The notes beneath the pieces were generated by a model, which did no database searches, was not told where the DNA came from, and worked only from the letters and a program-made list of their open reading frames with translations. Made by a program: the position numbers and the translations under genes. Source: Heterobasidion occidentale (taxonomy: Eukaryota; Basidiomycota; Agaricomycetes; Russulales; Bondarzewiaceae). Taken from it: a stretch of DNA of 64,000 bases. Position 1 is the first letter of the stretch. Every line of letters starts with the position of its first letter. The stretch is taken from assembly GCA_039111635.1 (NCBI GenBank), contig JBCAQO010000007.1, positions 620,001-684,000 on the forward strand, in the 5' to 3' direction. Positions 21,157 to 32,134 of this stretch are shown in pieces.

Positions 21157-21961
21157 TGTTAAGACCTGGTCTTCGCACGTGATGTGCCAGGAGGCTCCTG
21201 AGTCACTGAGGGACGTGCCAAATCCAAGTACGTCCGATAAAGGCACCAGCGGCTACTTGAGTGCGTAATTCGGGATGTACAAGAGATTCGTGATGGTATC
21301 GCGTCTCCAGGAATGCACAAAGGTTTTCCCACAGATGTGCGGGTACGACCTGATGCGGACCTGGATGGCAGTAGATATGCTGCCCACTAAAGTCGAGATA
21401 GAATACTGCTAGTCCTGTGTAGAACTCAGCCAGTATTGAGATGACGACTGAGTGGTTGAGGATGATGATAGAGAGAAGCGCAGGGCAAGTCAAACCGATG
21501 CTCAAGCAGATGTTCTATTGACAATCAAGAGTCTGGCCTATTGGCAAAGACTATGATGTAGCAGAGGTATGGCTAGTACCAAGGTCAAGAGTAAGAACAG
21601 GTGGGGAGTAACAAAGGTGAACGAGCTGGCGATACAGGTATCTGGCTCGTTCTATATATACGCGATCCGCTTTAGGGCAAGATCTACAGAAGGTCTGTGC
21701 TCAAGGCACCAAATAGAAGCAAACGATCAACGATCGGAATGATGTAATCTATGATGCGATCAGAGAAGCGTGATGCAATCAATGATGTCAGTGATGTAAC
21801 TGATCGTTAATCCAGGAACGAAAGATAAGATAAGATAACTCAATGTCCGCTGGTGAAGTCAAGGGGTCGGTCACCGGGTATAGGTCGTATCCGTTGGTCA
21901 TAGACCGCTTGTCATATGATCAGGTGATCATATATCATGTGTTATGAGCCGGCTCTTAACA
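21157..21961 (-). repeat. 5' LTR of element B
   Basis: This is 805 bp, the same as 13064-13869 apart from one base in an A run near 21580. It contains the TATA box 21653-21660 and the predicted RNA start at 21628. Confidence 0.95.
21203..21505 (-). CDS. LTR-embedded ORF, element B 5' LTR
   Basis: This 100-codon AUG-less frame begins 123 nt after the predicted RNA start, so it lies in the RNA leader. The first codons after the upstream stop include TTG. It conserves FYTGLA, C, G, VP.H and E.L with the family A LTR ORF. Confidence 0.45.
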   Translation of the reverse strand: MSIGLTCPALLSIIILNHSVVISILAEFYTGLAVFYLDFSGQHIYCHPGPHQVVPAHLWENLCAFLETRYHHESLVHPELRTQVAAGAFIGRTWIWHVPQ

Positions 21962-21966
21962 GCTAG

Positions 21967-22233
21967 AATGCCTCATTGACCTGCCATGTAACCAAATATA
22001 GTAATCAGCTCACTAATGTCCATCCACATCTTTGATCGATCAGGAACCAGGAACTGGGGTCAGGAACCAATGTCTGTCCACATCAAGAATCAGGAACCAG
22101 AAGTCAGTGTTCATGCGTTAGCATGTAAATGGTAAGGAGTCATGGAAAGCGGTCCGAGTCTGCAACAAGTCCGAAGCACTTGACCAGCCCATCCATTCAC
22201 GTGCGAAGCACGTGTTAGGATGCGGTCCTAACA
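21967..22233 (-). repeat. 5' LTR of element A, proximal part
   Basis: Continuation of 12497-13063 after element B. It ends CCTAACA and is followed by the target duplication GTATC (22234-22238). Confidence 0.93.
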
Positions 22234-22238
22234 GTATC

Positions 22239-22949
22239 ACGTACTAATTGTTGAATTCTATTCTTGTTTGCTGGATTTCCGGTTCCTTTGTTCACAGAAA
22301 GATTTGCGAGGGCGTTCTGACACGAAGGGCATCGGCCATGATAGAACATGATGTTGGGGAGGATAATAGAGGAAAAGGTATCATATTCAGAGCTACCGAC
22401 ACCCAGGGGGTTTGGTCCACTTGTCTACTGTTTCATCGGCCCTACGGAGCAGCCTTGCCGGAGGAACGGGACGCGGCGGCGAAGGTTGTATGAGATAAGC
22501 AACTCTTGTTTTGTCTACGTGTCCACAAGTCTACAGTCTACGAGTCCAAAAGTCTACTGTCCACAAGTCTATTAGACCTCAACCTCGGCGGTCAGCCTTT
22601 CTGCCGGTGACGGACCTCTTGCAGGGATGCTGAGCTGCAAGCCGTCGGACTTATAATCGGCAAGCATGACTCAGTGTGGACTGAAGGCTCGGATGAATCG
22701 TTCAATTCTGGGCCCTACGCCGTTTTTCGAGTCTCCCTCCTCGGTCACTGCCCGACGCTTTTTCCTCACCTTCGATAATTGCGAAAAAAATAGCTCAAGG
22801 AAATTGATACATTGGTCAGGTATGTACAGTAATTTTAGAGTAGTTGGAGAGTATGTGGGAGCTAGGCAGCCAGAATGGCTAAACCTTGTTCAACTCTGGT
22901 CCCAGCATAGTATATCGGATCCAATCTCGAGCGCATATAGCAAAGAGAG
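22239..22949. other. Intergenic region upstream of the TPR-CHAT gene
   Basis: No gene is supported here. 22513-22575 has a short run of imperfect GTCTAC/GTCCAC repeats. From about 22914 the sequence is shared with the inverted copy at 39.1 kb, so the promoter of the CHAT gene was only partly duplicated. Confidence 0.6.
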
Positions 22950-25900
22950 ATGTTTGGACATGTGGACCTCGGCATCTACGGGCTCGCACTGAACGCTGCT
23001 GTGCGCGGGAATCTCGAGGTCTCCGACAGACGACACACTCACCGCACAACGACTGGTATGTAACTCTCGTGAGTCTACCTTCATCAACCCGATAGTCTGA
23101 TCGTCCGTTGTGATCAGTGTAGGACACAACATACTGAGACTGCAGGTAGTCAATAGAGAGAATCGTGATCAGCATGGTCAGTCTTCATCGCTCGTGCTCA
23201 AGCATTGTCCAGAGATTCTGAAGGTTCTGTACATCGCGTATCGCTCGTCACTTGGCATTGAGCAGACTGAGCCGACGCACGATATCGATGAAGCCATTCA
23301 TGGAGATCGTGAAGCCCTCGCTCTCCGTCCCCCTGGCCATCCTGATCGCTCCAACTCTCTCAACAAACTCGCAGTGGAGTTGTGGTATCGTTTCAAGCAG
23401 ACAGGGCAGCTGCACGACCTGGAGGAAGAGATAGAATTGAATCGCGAAGCGCTGTCTCTCCGACTCCCTGGTCATTCTCATCGCTCCAAATCACTCAACA
23501 ACCTCGCAATTGGCTTGCGGTTACGTTTCGAGGGGACAGGGCGGCTGCAGGACCTAGAGGAAGCGATAGAATTGGATCGCGAAGCGCTGTCTCTCCGACC
23601 CCCTGATCATTCCGGTCGGTCCGACTCCCTAAACAACCTCGCAATTGGCTTGCGGTCTCGTTTCGAGCGAACAGGGCGGCTGCAGGACCTAGAGGAAGCG
23701 ATAGAACTGGATCTCTCAGCGCTGTCTCTCCGACCCCCTGGTCATTCTAATCGCTCCGGCTCTCTCAACAACCTCGCAAATCACTTGCGGTCTCGTTTCG
23801 AGCAGACAGGACAGCTACAGGACCTGGAGGAAGCGATAGAATTGGATCGCGAGGCGCTGTCTCTCCGACCCCTTGGTCATTCCGGTCGGTCCGACTCCCT
23901 ACACAACCTCGCAGTTGGCCTGTCGTCTCGTTTCCAGCAGACAGTACAGCTGCAGGACCTGGAGGAAGCGATAGAATTGGATCGCGAGGCGCTGTCTCTC
24001 CGACCCCCCGGTCATTCTCATCGCTCCAGCTCACTCAACAACCTCGCGAATGACTTGCGGTCTCGTTTCAAGCAGACAGGACAGCTGCAGGACCTGGAGG
24101 AAGCGGTAGAATTGGATCGCGAAGCGCTGTCTCTCCGACCCCCTGGTCATTCCGGTCGCTCCGACTCCCTAAACAACCTCGCAATTGGCTTGCAGTCTCG
24201 TTTCGAGCGGACAGGGCAGCTGCAGGACCTAGAGGAAGCGATAGAATTGCATCGCGAAGCGCTGTCTCTCCGACCCCCTGGTCATTCTGATCGGTCCAGC
24301 TCCCTCAGCAACCTTGCAATGAACTTTTGGACTCGTTTCAAGCGGACAGGGCAGCTGCAGGACCTAGAGGAAGGTATAGAATTGCATCGCGAAGCGCTGT
24401 CTCTCCAACCCCCTGGTCATTCTGATCGCTTCGTCTTCCTCACCAACCTCGCCGTTGATTTGCATTCTCGTTTTGAGCAGACAGGGCAGCTGCAGGACCT
24501 AGAGGAAGGTATAGAATTGCATCGCGAAGCGCTGTCTCTCCGAGACGCTGGTCATTCTGATCGCTCCATATTCCTCAGCAACCTCGCCGTTAATTTGCGT
24601 TGTCGTTTCGAGCAGACAGGGCAGCTGCAGGATCTGGAGGAAGCGCTAAAATTGGATCGGGAAGCACTGTCTCTCCTACCGCCTGGTCATTCTGATCGCT
24701 CCGACTCTCTCAACAACCTCGCAATTGACCTGTGGTTTCGTTTCGGGCGGACGAAGCTGCTGCAGGCCCTGGAGGAAGCGATAGAATTGGATCGCGAAGC
24801 GCTGTCTCTCCGACCCCCTGGTCACTCTGATCGATCCAGCTCCCTCAACAATCTCGCAGTTATGTTGCGGTCTCGTTTCGAGCAGACAGGGAAGCTGCAG
24901 GACTTGGAGGAGGCGATAGAATTCGGTCGCAAAGTTCCGTCTATTCAATCCCCTTCATATCACTCCGCAGTCTTGGACACCCTCGCAAGTTGCTTGCATT
25001 CTCGTTTCGAGCAGACAGGGCAGCTGCAGGACCTGGAGGAAGCGATAGAATTGAACCGCGAAGCGCTGTCTCTCCGACCCCTTGGTCATTTGGATCGCTC
25101 CGAATCTCTTCTTAACCTCGCAAATGGCTTGCATTCTCGTTTCAAGCGCACAGGGCAGCTGCAGGTCATCGAAAATGCCATAGAACATTACCGGGAAGCA
25201 CTCGGAATATGCCCTGCAGGATCTTCACGACATACGTCTTGCCTCGCTGGTCTTTCTCGCGCTTTGTTGGCTCGCTTTCAAGCAATATCCAGAGAGGATG
25301 ATCTGAACGAGGCCTTCCATTTCTTTAACACTGCGACTGAAAGCCGATTTACTGATGTAGGGCAGCAGCTCTCAACTGCGCAATTGTGGGTACGGTCAGC
25401 TCGCGAGTTCAAACACAATTCCCTCCTTTCGGCATACGTACGATCTTTGGCCCTCCTTCAACGCGGACTTGCCATCGGTCCCAGCTTGGAGTTGCAGTGG
25501 AAATCCCTCACCAGGGACTCTTCTTTGCTTGCAGTTGATGCTGCATCGTCTGCTATTGAAAAGGGTCAGCTGGATGTCGCGGTCGAGATGCTGGAGCAGG
25601 GACGAGCCTTGCTTTGGTCCAGAATGAAGGGCTATAGGCATCCTGTCCTGCAACTTCGCACCATCAACCAAGCACTCGCTGACAGGTTCGAGACCGTCAG
25701 CGATCAGCTGGAGCAGCTTGCTACCTCACAATCGCGTTTGGCGACCGATGCATCAGAACGCACTCCACGATTCACCACTGCGTGGGATGAAAAATGGAAG
25801 CAACAGCGTGTCTTGTCGGATGAATGGAACGATATTGTGGGACGCATCCGCCAGATCGATGGGTATTCAGACTTTCTGCAGCCAGTGCCCTTTGAACGTC

Positions 25901-26943
25901 TCAAGCACGCTGCCGCGGAAGGACCTGTCATCATAGTCAACGTCTCCTCGTACCGATCAGACGCGTTAATCCTTCGTGACATCGCCTCTGAGCCTACCCT
26001 GGTTCCCCTCACGGACTCATTATATGACGAAGTTGACGAGCTTTCCGAATTGCTCGGCAAAGGTCGAAGACGCGGTGAGGATACCCTCGCTGTGGTGATG
26101 CACGATATCTTGTCCGCATTGTGGAAACTGGTCGCTCAACCAGTGGTCGATCAACTTCGAATTCTCGGAGTTGCCGAAAGGTCCAGGATCTGGTGGTGTC
26201 CAACTGGCAAGCTGTGTTCTCTCCCGCTGCACGCTGCTCATCCCTTCATCACAGGCCAGCGCGGCCTTCCGGATCTTTTTGCATCTTCCTACACTCCCAC
26301 GCTCTCTTCACTCATCTCAGCGAGGGAGAACGTATCTACGCCTCGCTCTAAGTACCCCCAGCTCCTGACTGTTGGACGACCAGACGACTCTCTGCGGTGG
26401 GTAGATGCGGAGTTGAAAGGGATAAAGGCCCTCGGTGATTTTGTCGACACCATTGTCGAGGACCAGGCAACCCCTCACGCAGTGCTCGAGAATCTTCAAA
26501 GTCACCCATGGGCGCACATCGCTTGCCACGGTCATCTGGACGATGACCAACCGTTCAGGTCGTCGTTCAAGCTCTATGGAGGGTCTCGCTTGACGGTGAT
26601 GGACATCTTGCAGTCCCGCCTTCCCAATGCAGAATTTGCATTCCTATCTGCCTGCCATAGTGCTGCGGGCGACTATGTGCATACGCCCGACGAAGTTCTG
26701 CACCTGGCAGCGGCGATGCAGTTCTGCGGGTTCCGCAGTGTTGTAGGGACGCTGTGGGGAATGGCGGATGACGATGGCCCGGTTCTGTCTCGAGAATTCT
26801 ACAAGTATATGTTCCGTCACAGTGATCCAACCAAGGTGGATTTCAAAGACTCAGCGATGGCTCTGAGCTCTGGGATCAGAGCATTGAGGAAGGCAAAAGT
26901 CCCACCTCATCGATGGGCTGCATTTGTCCACATCGGTGCATGA
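22950..26943 (+). CDS. TPR-repeat protein with C-terminal CHAT protease-like domain
   Basis: The model has two exons, 22950-23055 and 23123-26943, with a 67-nt GTATGT..TAG intron, giving 1308 residues. The intron is supported by the inverted copy, which keeps the same junction. Residues about 85-760 are some 15 tandem units of 45 residues (QDLEEAIELDREALSLRPPGH, LNNLA, RFEQTGQL), which are kinesin-light-chain-like TPRs. A helical linker follows. The last 330 residues are a CHAT domain with the expected His (HIACHGH, codon 26527) and Cys (LSACHSA, codon 26653) of the caspase-like dyad. CHAT proteins are cysteine proteases or protease-like switches, and in bacteria some cleave gasdermins. In mushrooms the family is expanded and its role is unknown. 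No signal peptide is seen, so it is probably cytosolic. This copy appears intact. Confidence 0.9.
23270..25250 (+). repeat. 135-bp tandem repeat encoding TPR units
   Basis: About 15 in-frame units of 45 codons are highly similar at the DNA level, especially in the middle units (QDLEEAIELDREALSLRPPGHS). This indicates recent expansion or gene conversion. Confidence 0.85.
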
Positions 26944-28582
26944 CGGACGATGGGTATCGGTGAGCACTTTTCATATGTTTTCCATGGATGACCTTGCACT
27001 GACGAGCATGCTGCAAATCCTTCTCAAACAGCAGTGTTCATACTCGCTTTTCGAGCTTTGTTTAATCCCGTTGCTTTTTCTTCATTTTACTTTGCTTACT
27101 CGCACCGCTCCTCTGCACTGTTTGCCAGATCGGACTGCTTTGCTTCTTATTTACAGTCGTTCGCTATGCTATCTGCTATCTCAGTCACGTCGATGTTTTC
27201 CTCTCACGACCACTGCTTGTCCATGCAGCGAGCAGTATACGATTTCCAATTTTCCGGTCACTCTAGGTATTCTCTGTTTTTTTTGGCTCACAATGTTCTT
27301 CTTGTATGCAATTGCCGTGTTCAGTATTTACGATGCATGACAGCGATCTATTACAGTAATAGCTCATGCTGATTGTCATCGCGGTTCGACCCATTTAGAT
27401 CTCAACTTTTGGTTTGGAACATACATGAGAAACGAGAGGGCCCACACCAGTCGCAATACATAGATTGCAGCGAACGACGCACGCAATTGACTCAGCGAGG
27501 GAGGTACAAGCTGTCGTCGTCTAGTGGACATATCTTGTCTATAGCGCTCCCACATGGCAACCCAAAGGTGCATATACGCTGATTTACGCTGCTTGCGGAA
27601 AACGCAGTTCGTGGCAGAGTATCGTCCTGTGTCTGATTTTCGATATGTGGACGAGCTATAGGACACGGGATACTCAGGAAGACCTAGAGAGCTGTGAAGA
27701 AACAATGGTCCCAGCCGGGCCTGTGGCTGTCGACTTCAATGTGAGCTTTAGGAAAGGATAGTGGATGCAGCATGTGATGGATATGAGTTTCCTCGAGTCA
27801 CGTTGTCGCTATCACAGAGTGCGAGATCTGAGCGCTCTGAGCACGCACCTCGTTTCTCCTACTGTGGGTCGAAACAACATCGTCTAGAAACTCGAAATGT
27901 TGGCGGCCATATGTGGGTCGGCGTCCACGTCCACATCGCTGTTCCTCGCCGGGTTGTGTGACGCGCCAGCTTCGGCGATGGAGAGAGTGGGTCGTGCGTC
28001 GCAGGGCAGTCCGCCTGCCGCTCCGGTTCATGCGCAGAAAGCCGCTTGGTCTGCGTGCGCCATCAGGTTCTCAAGAGAGCGTGGGGACGCGGAAAGCGCG
28101 TTGGACGACGGGGGATGTGGGTCGCTGGAGCGGCTCTGCCTGCTACAAATGATGCAGAGCCCACTGTGAAGATCGCGCTTCCCGCTATGGTTGAGCACGT
28201 CTCGTATCGGGGCATCGACAGCTCATCCGGGAGGATCCCGCCAAGTTAGACGCTGTTAGTTGCAGTTGTCAGGCTGCGTGCTGCCAGTGCTGCGGCGCAC
28301 TGCGAGGGCGTTCGCGGTGGACAGGGCAGGGGGTGGGTCGGGTCGTGCGCTGGAGAGGAGGGCAGGGTTGTACGATGTTGCAGCATTACAGAGGTCGGTG
28401 GTCAAGCGTGTGATCTATGACGCGCCATGACGCGCCCTGAAATTTACAGCGTCTTTTCCGTGATGCACTTCCTCAGCCAAATTCTCTCGTCTCGTGATGT
28501 CTGAAAACCCATCGAGCGAGTCCTTTTTACAGGTTTATTGGGTTTCTTCGACTTATACTGACCCGCTCGTATACCCTTCTAG
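26944..28582. other. Intergenic duplicated DNA between the CHAT and trypsin-fold genes
   Basis: No gene is supported. The sequence matches the right arm (36225-37860) in reverse. A segment of about 40 bp near 28203-28243 is inverted relative to the right arm. An ATG at 28497 could head a first exon of the next gene, but the splice phase does not fit. Confidence 0.6.
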
Positions 28583-30504
28583 TCGATTACTGGGATGAGC
28601 ATGTTCATTCCTCGGCCTTCGACAATGAGTGCAATGCGCAGTCCAAGCGTCTTTCGTTCAGCTCCAGCTCCAGCGACTCCGAGCGTATCACGCTCTGGCA
28701 GGACGACGATACCTCCCACATGACTTTCGTCGAGTCCTCACACGAAGTCCCCACACTCGAGAAGCACCTCTATTACTTCGGTCTCCGCGGCAACAGACAC
28801 TTTGGCCCCAAGCTCGTCTTCAGGACATCTGCGGATGTCTTTACGCCGCCTACTGGGCCAGAGCACGACCCCCGCGTCATGCAGCTTCTTGGCGTCTACG
28901 ACCACAACAAACTGGGCCAGGACAACCTTTGGGCAACTATTCGTGAGGAGGTTCGTCACCTTCTCGAAACGTAGCATTCTGCGGACTGACATTCGTTCCA
29001 AGGTTGTTAAACTCCTCGACAATCGAGAGATCCGGCATACCTCCGTCGACCTCGCCCGCTTCAGGTGGGACGAGCAGAACGCGGACGGCGGCGGAGAGAC
29101 AGTTACCAGTCGCATCACGATCTGGGTCGGAGTGCTGCCAGACAGTACCACCGGCGACGCCGCGTTCGAGTCCTCTCAGGACATCCGCCAACTCCTCAAG
29201 TAACACGACATTCACGACATCGACGTGGCGTATCGTGAATCGATGGCCCAGCCTCTCACTGGTCCCGAACTGTTGGCACCCGTCAACGATCTCCATCCCC
29301 TCAAGGACGTCATAGATTGGGTCACCACGCCACTTAGCCTGCCCATCGCCGGCTTGAAGACGCGCATGCAAGGGACGTTAGGCTTCTATTTCCGAGTCGG
29401 TGATGATCTCTACGGCGTTACGGCACGCCATGTGCTATTCCCCGCGGACCATGGCAATAGTTCTTACACCTACGTCGGTACGTTCGTTTCCTCGAGAAGA
29501 TGAGCGCAATTCTGACTACGCCTACCTAGCCGGGCCCAAGAAGAAGGTCGTTCTCATGGGAAACAGAGCTTTTAACGGCTTTCTGGCATCCATTCAGGCC
29601 AAAATCGGCAACCTGAACAACACCATCGCCGTCTTGGAGAAGCGCGCTGCGTCGTACAAGAGCAAGGCCGATGCCGGTAACGCGCAAGCGGCAACAGACC
29701 TGGCGGCCACCGAAGACGACACGAAGAACAGAAAAGCGGCGATCGAGGCCCTCAAGGCGTTCTTCGTCACGATGAAGAGGAAGTGGTCCAAGGGGAACGA
29801 CCGCGTCATCGGACACGTTGTCTGGGCACCTCCGATCACTGGCCTCAATGCCCCTCACGGGTACACCAAGGACGTTTGCGTCATCAAGCTCAACAAGAAG
29901 AAAATTCGGCCAAATTTCATGGGGAACGTCATTGACTTAGGTACGTGCTGACCCTGTCTAACTAAAGGTACCTAATAATCTAACTGTTCGTATTCCAGGC
30001 ACTGGAATCGACTGCGGCACGTTTATGAGCTTAATGCACCCTCGGGACGACGCGCAATCCGGGTTCGACTACCCCGAGGATCGTCTTTTCAAGCTCAGAG
30101 GCCTTCTCACCGCCGCTCAGATAAGTCAACCCTACAACCAGGACATGAAGGGCGACCCCGTGCGATTCGTGATCAAACGCGGTCACACCACGCTCACCAC
30201 GATCGGTCGTCTTGCTAGATTCGAGTCTCATCAGCGCCGCTACGACGTCGTCGGCACCTTCGATTCCGTCGAAGCCGCAGTTTTCCCCTACAGCAACGAC
30301 TCTGGTCCATTCGCCAGAGGCGGGGACTCTGGGGCCCTTATTGCCGGGCCCGAAGGCGAGTTCACTGCCCTCCTCACCGGTGGCACTGGTCCGACCGACT
30401 CGTCTGACATCACCTACGGCACCCCGATGTACTGGCTCTGGGAAGACGTCATCAAGCCCCAGTTCCCAGGTGCCAGCCTCTACTTCGACCTCCCCCAGGA
30501 CTAA
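28583..30504 (+). pseudogene. Trypsin-fold (PA clan) protein with coiled-coil insertion, premature stop
   Basis: Four exons are supported: about 28583-28950, 29003-29477, 29530-29940 and 29999-30504, with introns of 52, 52 and 58 nt. The 5' end is uncertain; ATG 28720 is in frame. Visible catalytic elements in order are His in TARHV (codon 29429), Asp in KDVCVIKL (29871) and Ser in GGDSGA (codon 30328), the chymotrypsin triad order. Between His and Asp lies an insertion of about 80 residues, Ala/Lys/Glu-rich and helical (coiled-coil-like). The N-terminal 200 residues (YYFGLRGNRHFGPKLVF, DHNKLGQ, ITIWVGVLP) are a separate unknown domain. An in-frame TAA at 29201-29203 cuts the frame before the protease part; a single C to T change (CAA to TAA) would explain it. 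No signal peptide is seen. Confidence 0.7.
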
Positions 30505-30537
30505 GTTCTCTTCCTTCTGCCTCGTGCCCTCATATCT

Positions 30538-31105
30538 ATTTACCACTGAGACTGAAAGCCAAATTACTGGGGTGGGGCCGCAGCTCTCAACGGCACAATG
30601 GTGGGTACGGTTGGTTCGCGAGTTCAAACACCACTCCCTTCTTTCGGCATACGTACAATCTTTGGCCCTCCTCCAGTGCGGTCTCGACATCAGCTCCAGC
30701 CGAGAGTTGCAGTGGAAATCCCTTACTAGGAAGTCCTCACCACTTGCAGTCGATGCTGCGACGTCTGCTATTGACAAGGTCCAGCTGGATATCGCGGTCG
30801 AGATGCTGGAGCTCTACGATTCGCCACTGCGTAGGATGAAAATCGGAAGCAACAGCGTTCTCTTTCAGATGAATGGAACAATAGTGTGGGACGCATCCGC
30901 CAGATTAACGGGCATTCAGACATTCTGCAGCCAGTGCCATTTGGACGTCTCAAGCACGCCGCCGCGGAAGGACCTGTCATCATAGTCAACGTCTTTTCGT
31001 ACCGATCGGACGCTTTAATTCTACGAGATGCCACTTCGGAGCCTACCCTTGTTTCCCTGACGGACCGATTATATGACGAAGCTGGCAAGAAATCGGGCAA
31101 TTACT
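30538..31105 (+). pseudogene. Third CHAT-gene fragment
   Basis: The sequence matches the linker region of the intact gene (LSTAQWWVR, EFKHHSLLSAYVQSLALL, SSPLAVDAATSAI), then jumps by deletion to the segment just before the CHAT domain (GPVIIVNVFSYRSDALILRD). There is no TPR array and no catalytic region. It starts within 35 bp of the trypsin-fold gene stop. Confidence 0.8.
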
Positions 31106-32134
31106 GATGATACAGCCATGTCAGGAGCGTTGCATATAAATGCATATAAGTTCAATCCTTCATCATCACTGATCATCGAGTCATCCAGATAATTGGCGAG
31201 AGAAAGTCTGATGAAAAGAATTCGGGAATAAGGCTTTAAGGACGTCAACGAAAGACATGGATTTGTGTATCTAGTGAGGAAGTCCTAGTGAGATTGCTCA
31301 AGAGAGAAGGTGCCCATTTCCGGTACGCGATCGGGCCTGGAGCTTTTCGTCATCATCAGCATCGTTGGCAAACTCATTCCAGTGTGTTACACGGTTCATT
31401 GCACGTTTGATGGGATGAGAATAAAGAATAAGGAGACAGACGCATTCTATGATAGCAATCTGCAGGAATACCTGGTCGGCAAAAGATCTCATTGTATTTG
31501 ACTTTGATACAGCGTAGGCACTGCGCTTGAAAGAAGGCCGGGGCTCAAGTTCGTTGCAAGCTGTGACTGGGACCATGTCAGGCCGCAGGAGCATGGGAGT
31601 TCTTGGGATGACGAAGAGTTGCTCGTGAGCGAACCGGCACCGCCCGAAATAGCGGCCAGCGGCCAGGAACGCGTCCAAACAGGAAACCCGGCAGCTCCCG
31701 GCCGCCGCTCGTAGCAGCTCGTCCGCGCAGCGTCGACGGAGCTGGCTAACGGCTCTGCCCAACCTCGCCATGTTGCCCACAACAGCCCCAGTGCCCTCCA
31801 CGGTCGTGCGCTACATCGTGCGGAGGTGCGTGCTCACGGTGCTTCAAGAAAGACACAGGCTCACGAGGCGCTGTGGCTTCCAGCTCGGACGTGATATCAG
31901 ACATGCGCGTGAACGTCCTTGAGGAGGCTGCGGAGCGCGTCGTTTGGTACAAGGCAAGTGTTCGTCGACTATCTCACGCTCTAGCGAGGCGCGCGGCGTC
32001 GATATGAGGCGCTGACAGGCTAGAGCCGTCGACAGGAAAGGTTTCTTGAGGATAAGGAGGTGGTCGAGCACGTCGTCGTACGTCCCAGGCACTGTTCTCT
32101 GCCCCGCACCTCACCCTGATTCGGCACACGATCC
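31106..32134. other. Intergenic region, no supported gene
   Basis: A minus-strand frame of 167 codons (31801-31298) exists but shows no domain and no conserved features. From about 32.1 kb base composition rises sharply in GC. Confidence 0.5.

Larger units (their letters stand above)
13064..21961 (-). mobile_element. Complete Ty3/Gypsy element B, recent insertion
   Basis: This 8.9 kb element has LTRs of 806 and 805 bp that appear to differ by one base in an A run. It is flanked by GCTAG duplications and sits inside the 5' LTR of element A. Order on the minus strand: 5' LTR, self-priming site, AUG-free leader, gag, protease, RT/RNase H, integrase, chromodomain, repetitive C-terminal tail, small overlapping ORF, purine tract (13870-13880), 3' LTR. 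Near-identical LTRs argue for very recent transposition, yet pol has at least five frame breaks and gag seems to lack most of the capsid core. Confidence 0.95.
189..22233 (-). mobile_element. Ty3/Gypsy element A, old, with four later insertions inside it
   Basis: The LTRs are 189-1020 (3') and 12497-13063 plus 21967-22233 (5', split by element B). Each starts TGTTAGG and ends CCTAACA. The flanks 184-188 and 22234-22238 are both GTATC, a 5-bp target duplication that fixes the outer limits even though 22 kb now separates them. Subtracting the insertions (1628-2433, 5578-6411, 6855-7938, 13064-21961 and their target duplications) leaves about 10.4 kb. Order on the minus strand: 5' LTR, primer site, long AUG-free leader, gag, protease, RT, RNase H, integrase with chromodomain, a small hydrophobic ORF, accessory ORF3 with a CCHC knuckle, purine tract (1021-1031), 3' LTR. 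Coding regions carry several stops and shifts, so the copy is dead. Confidence 0.92.
22914..28445 (+). repeat. Left arm of an inverted segmental duplication
   Basis: The segment from just before the CHAT start codon through its 3' flank to about 28445 is found in reverse orientation at 36225-39133, where large parts of the TPR and CHAT coding region are missing. Shared landmarks are the exon 1/intron junction, the 3' flank beginning after 26944, the block 27200-27480 and the block 27900-28440. Confidence 0.8.

Noticed and set aside
23380..25180. Regular 135-bp repeats that could look like a CRISPR-like or satellite array
   Set aside because: The repeats are in frame, have no unique spacers and translate into TPR units of one protein.
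28497..28532. Possible first exon (MSENPSSESFLQ) of the trypsin-fold gene
   Set aside because: With the visible acceptor at 28582 the phase leads to a stop at once. The true 5' end is therefore left open.
29202..29252. Intron that would remove the TAA in the trypsin-fold gene (GTAACA..CCCAG)
   Set aside because: The downstream codons HDIHDIDVAYRES look like genuine protein and continue in frame, so a nonsense change is more likely than an intron.
31298..31801. 167-codon minus-strand ORF
   Set aside because: No recognisable feature, no supporting paralogue, and its edges fall in degenerate DNA.
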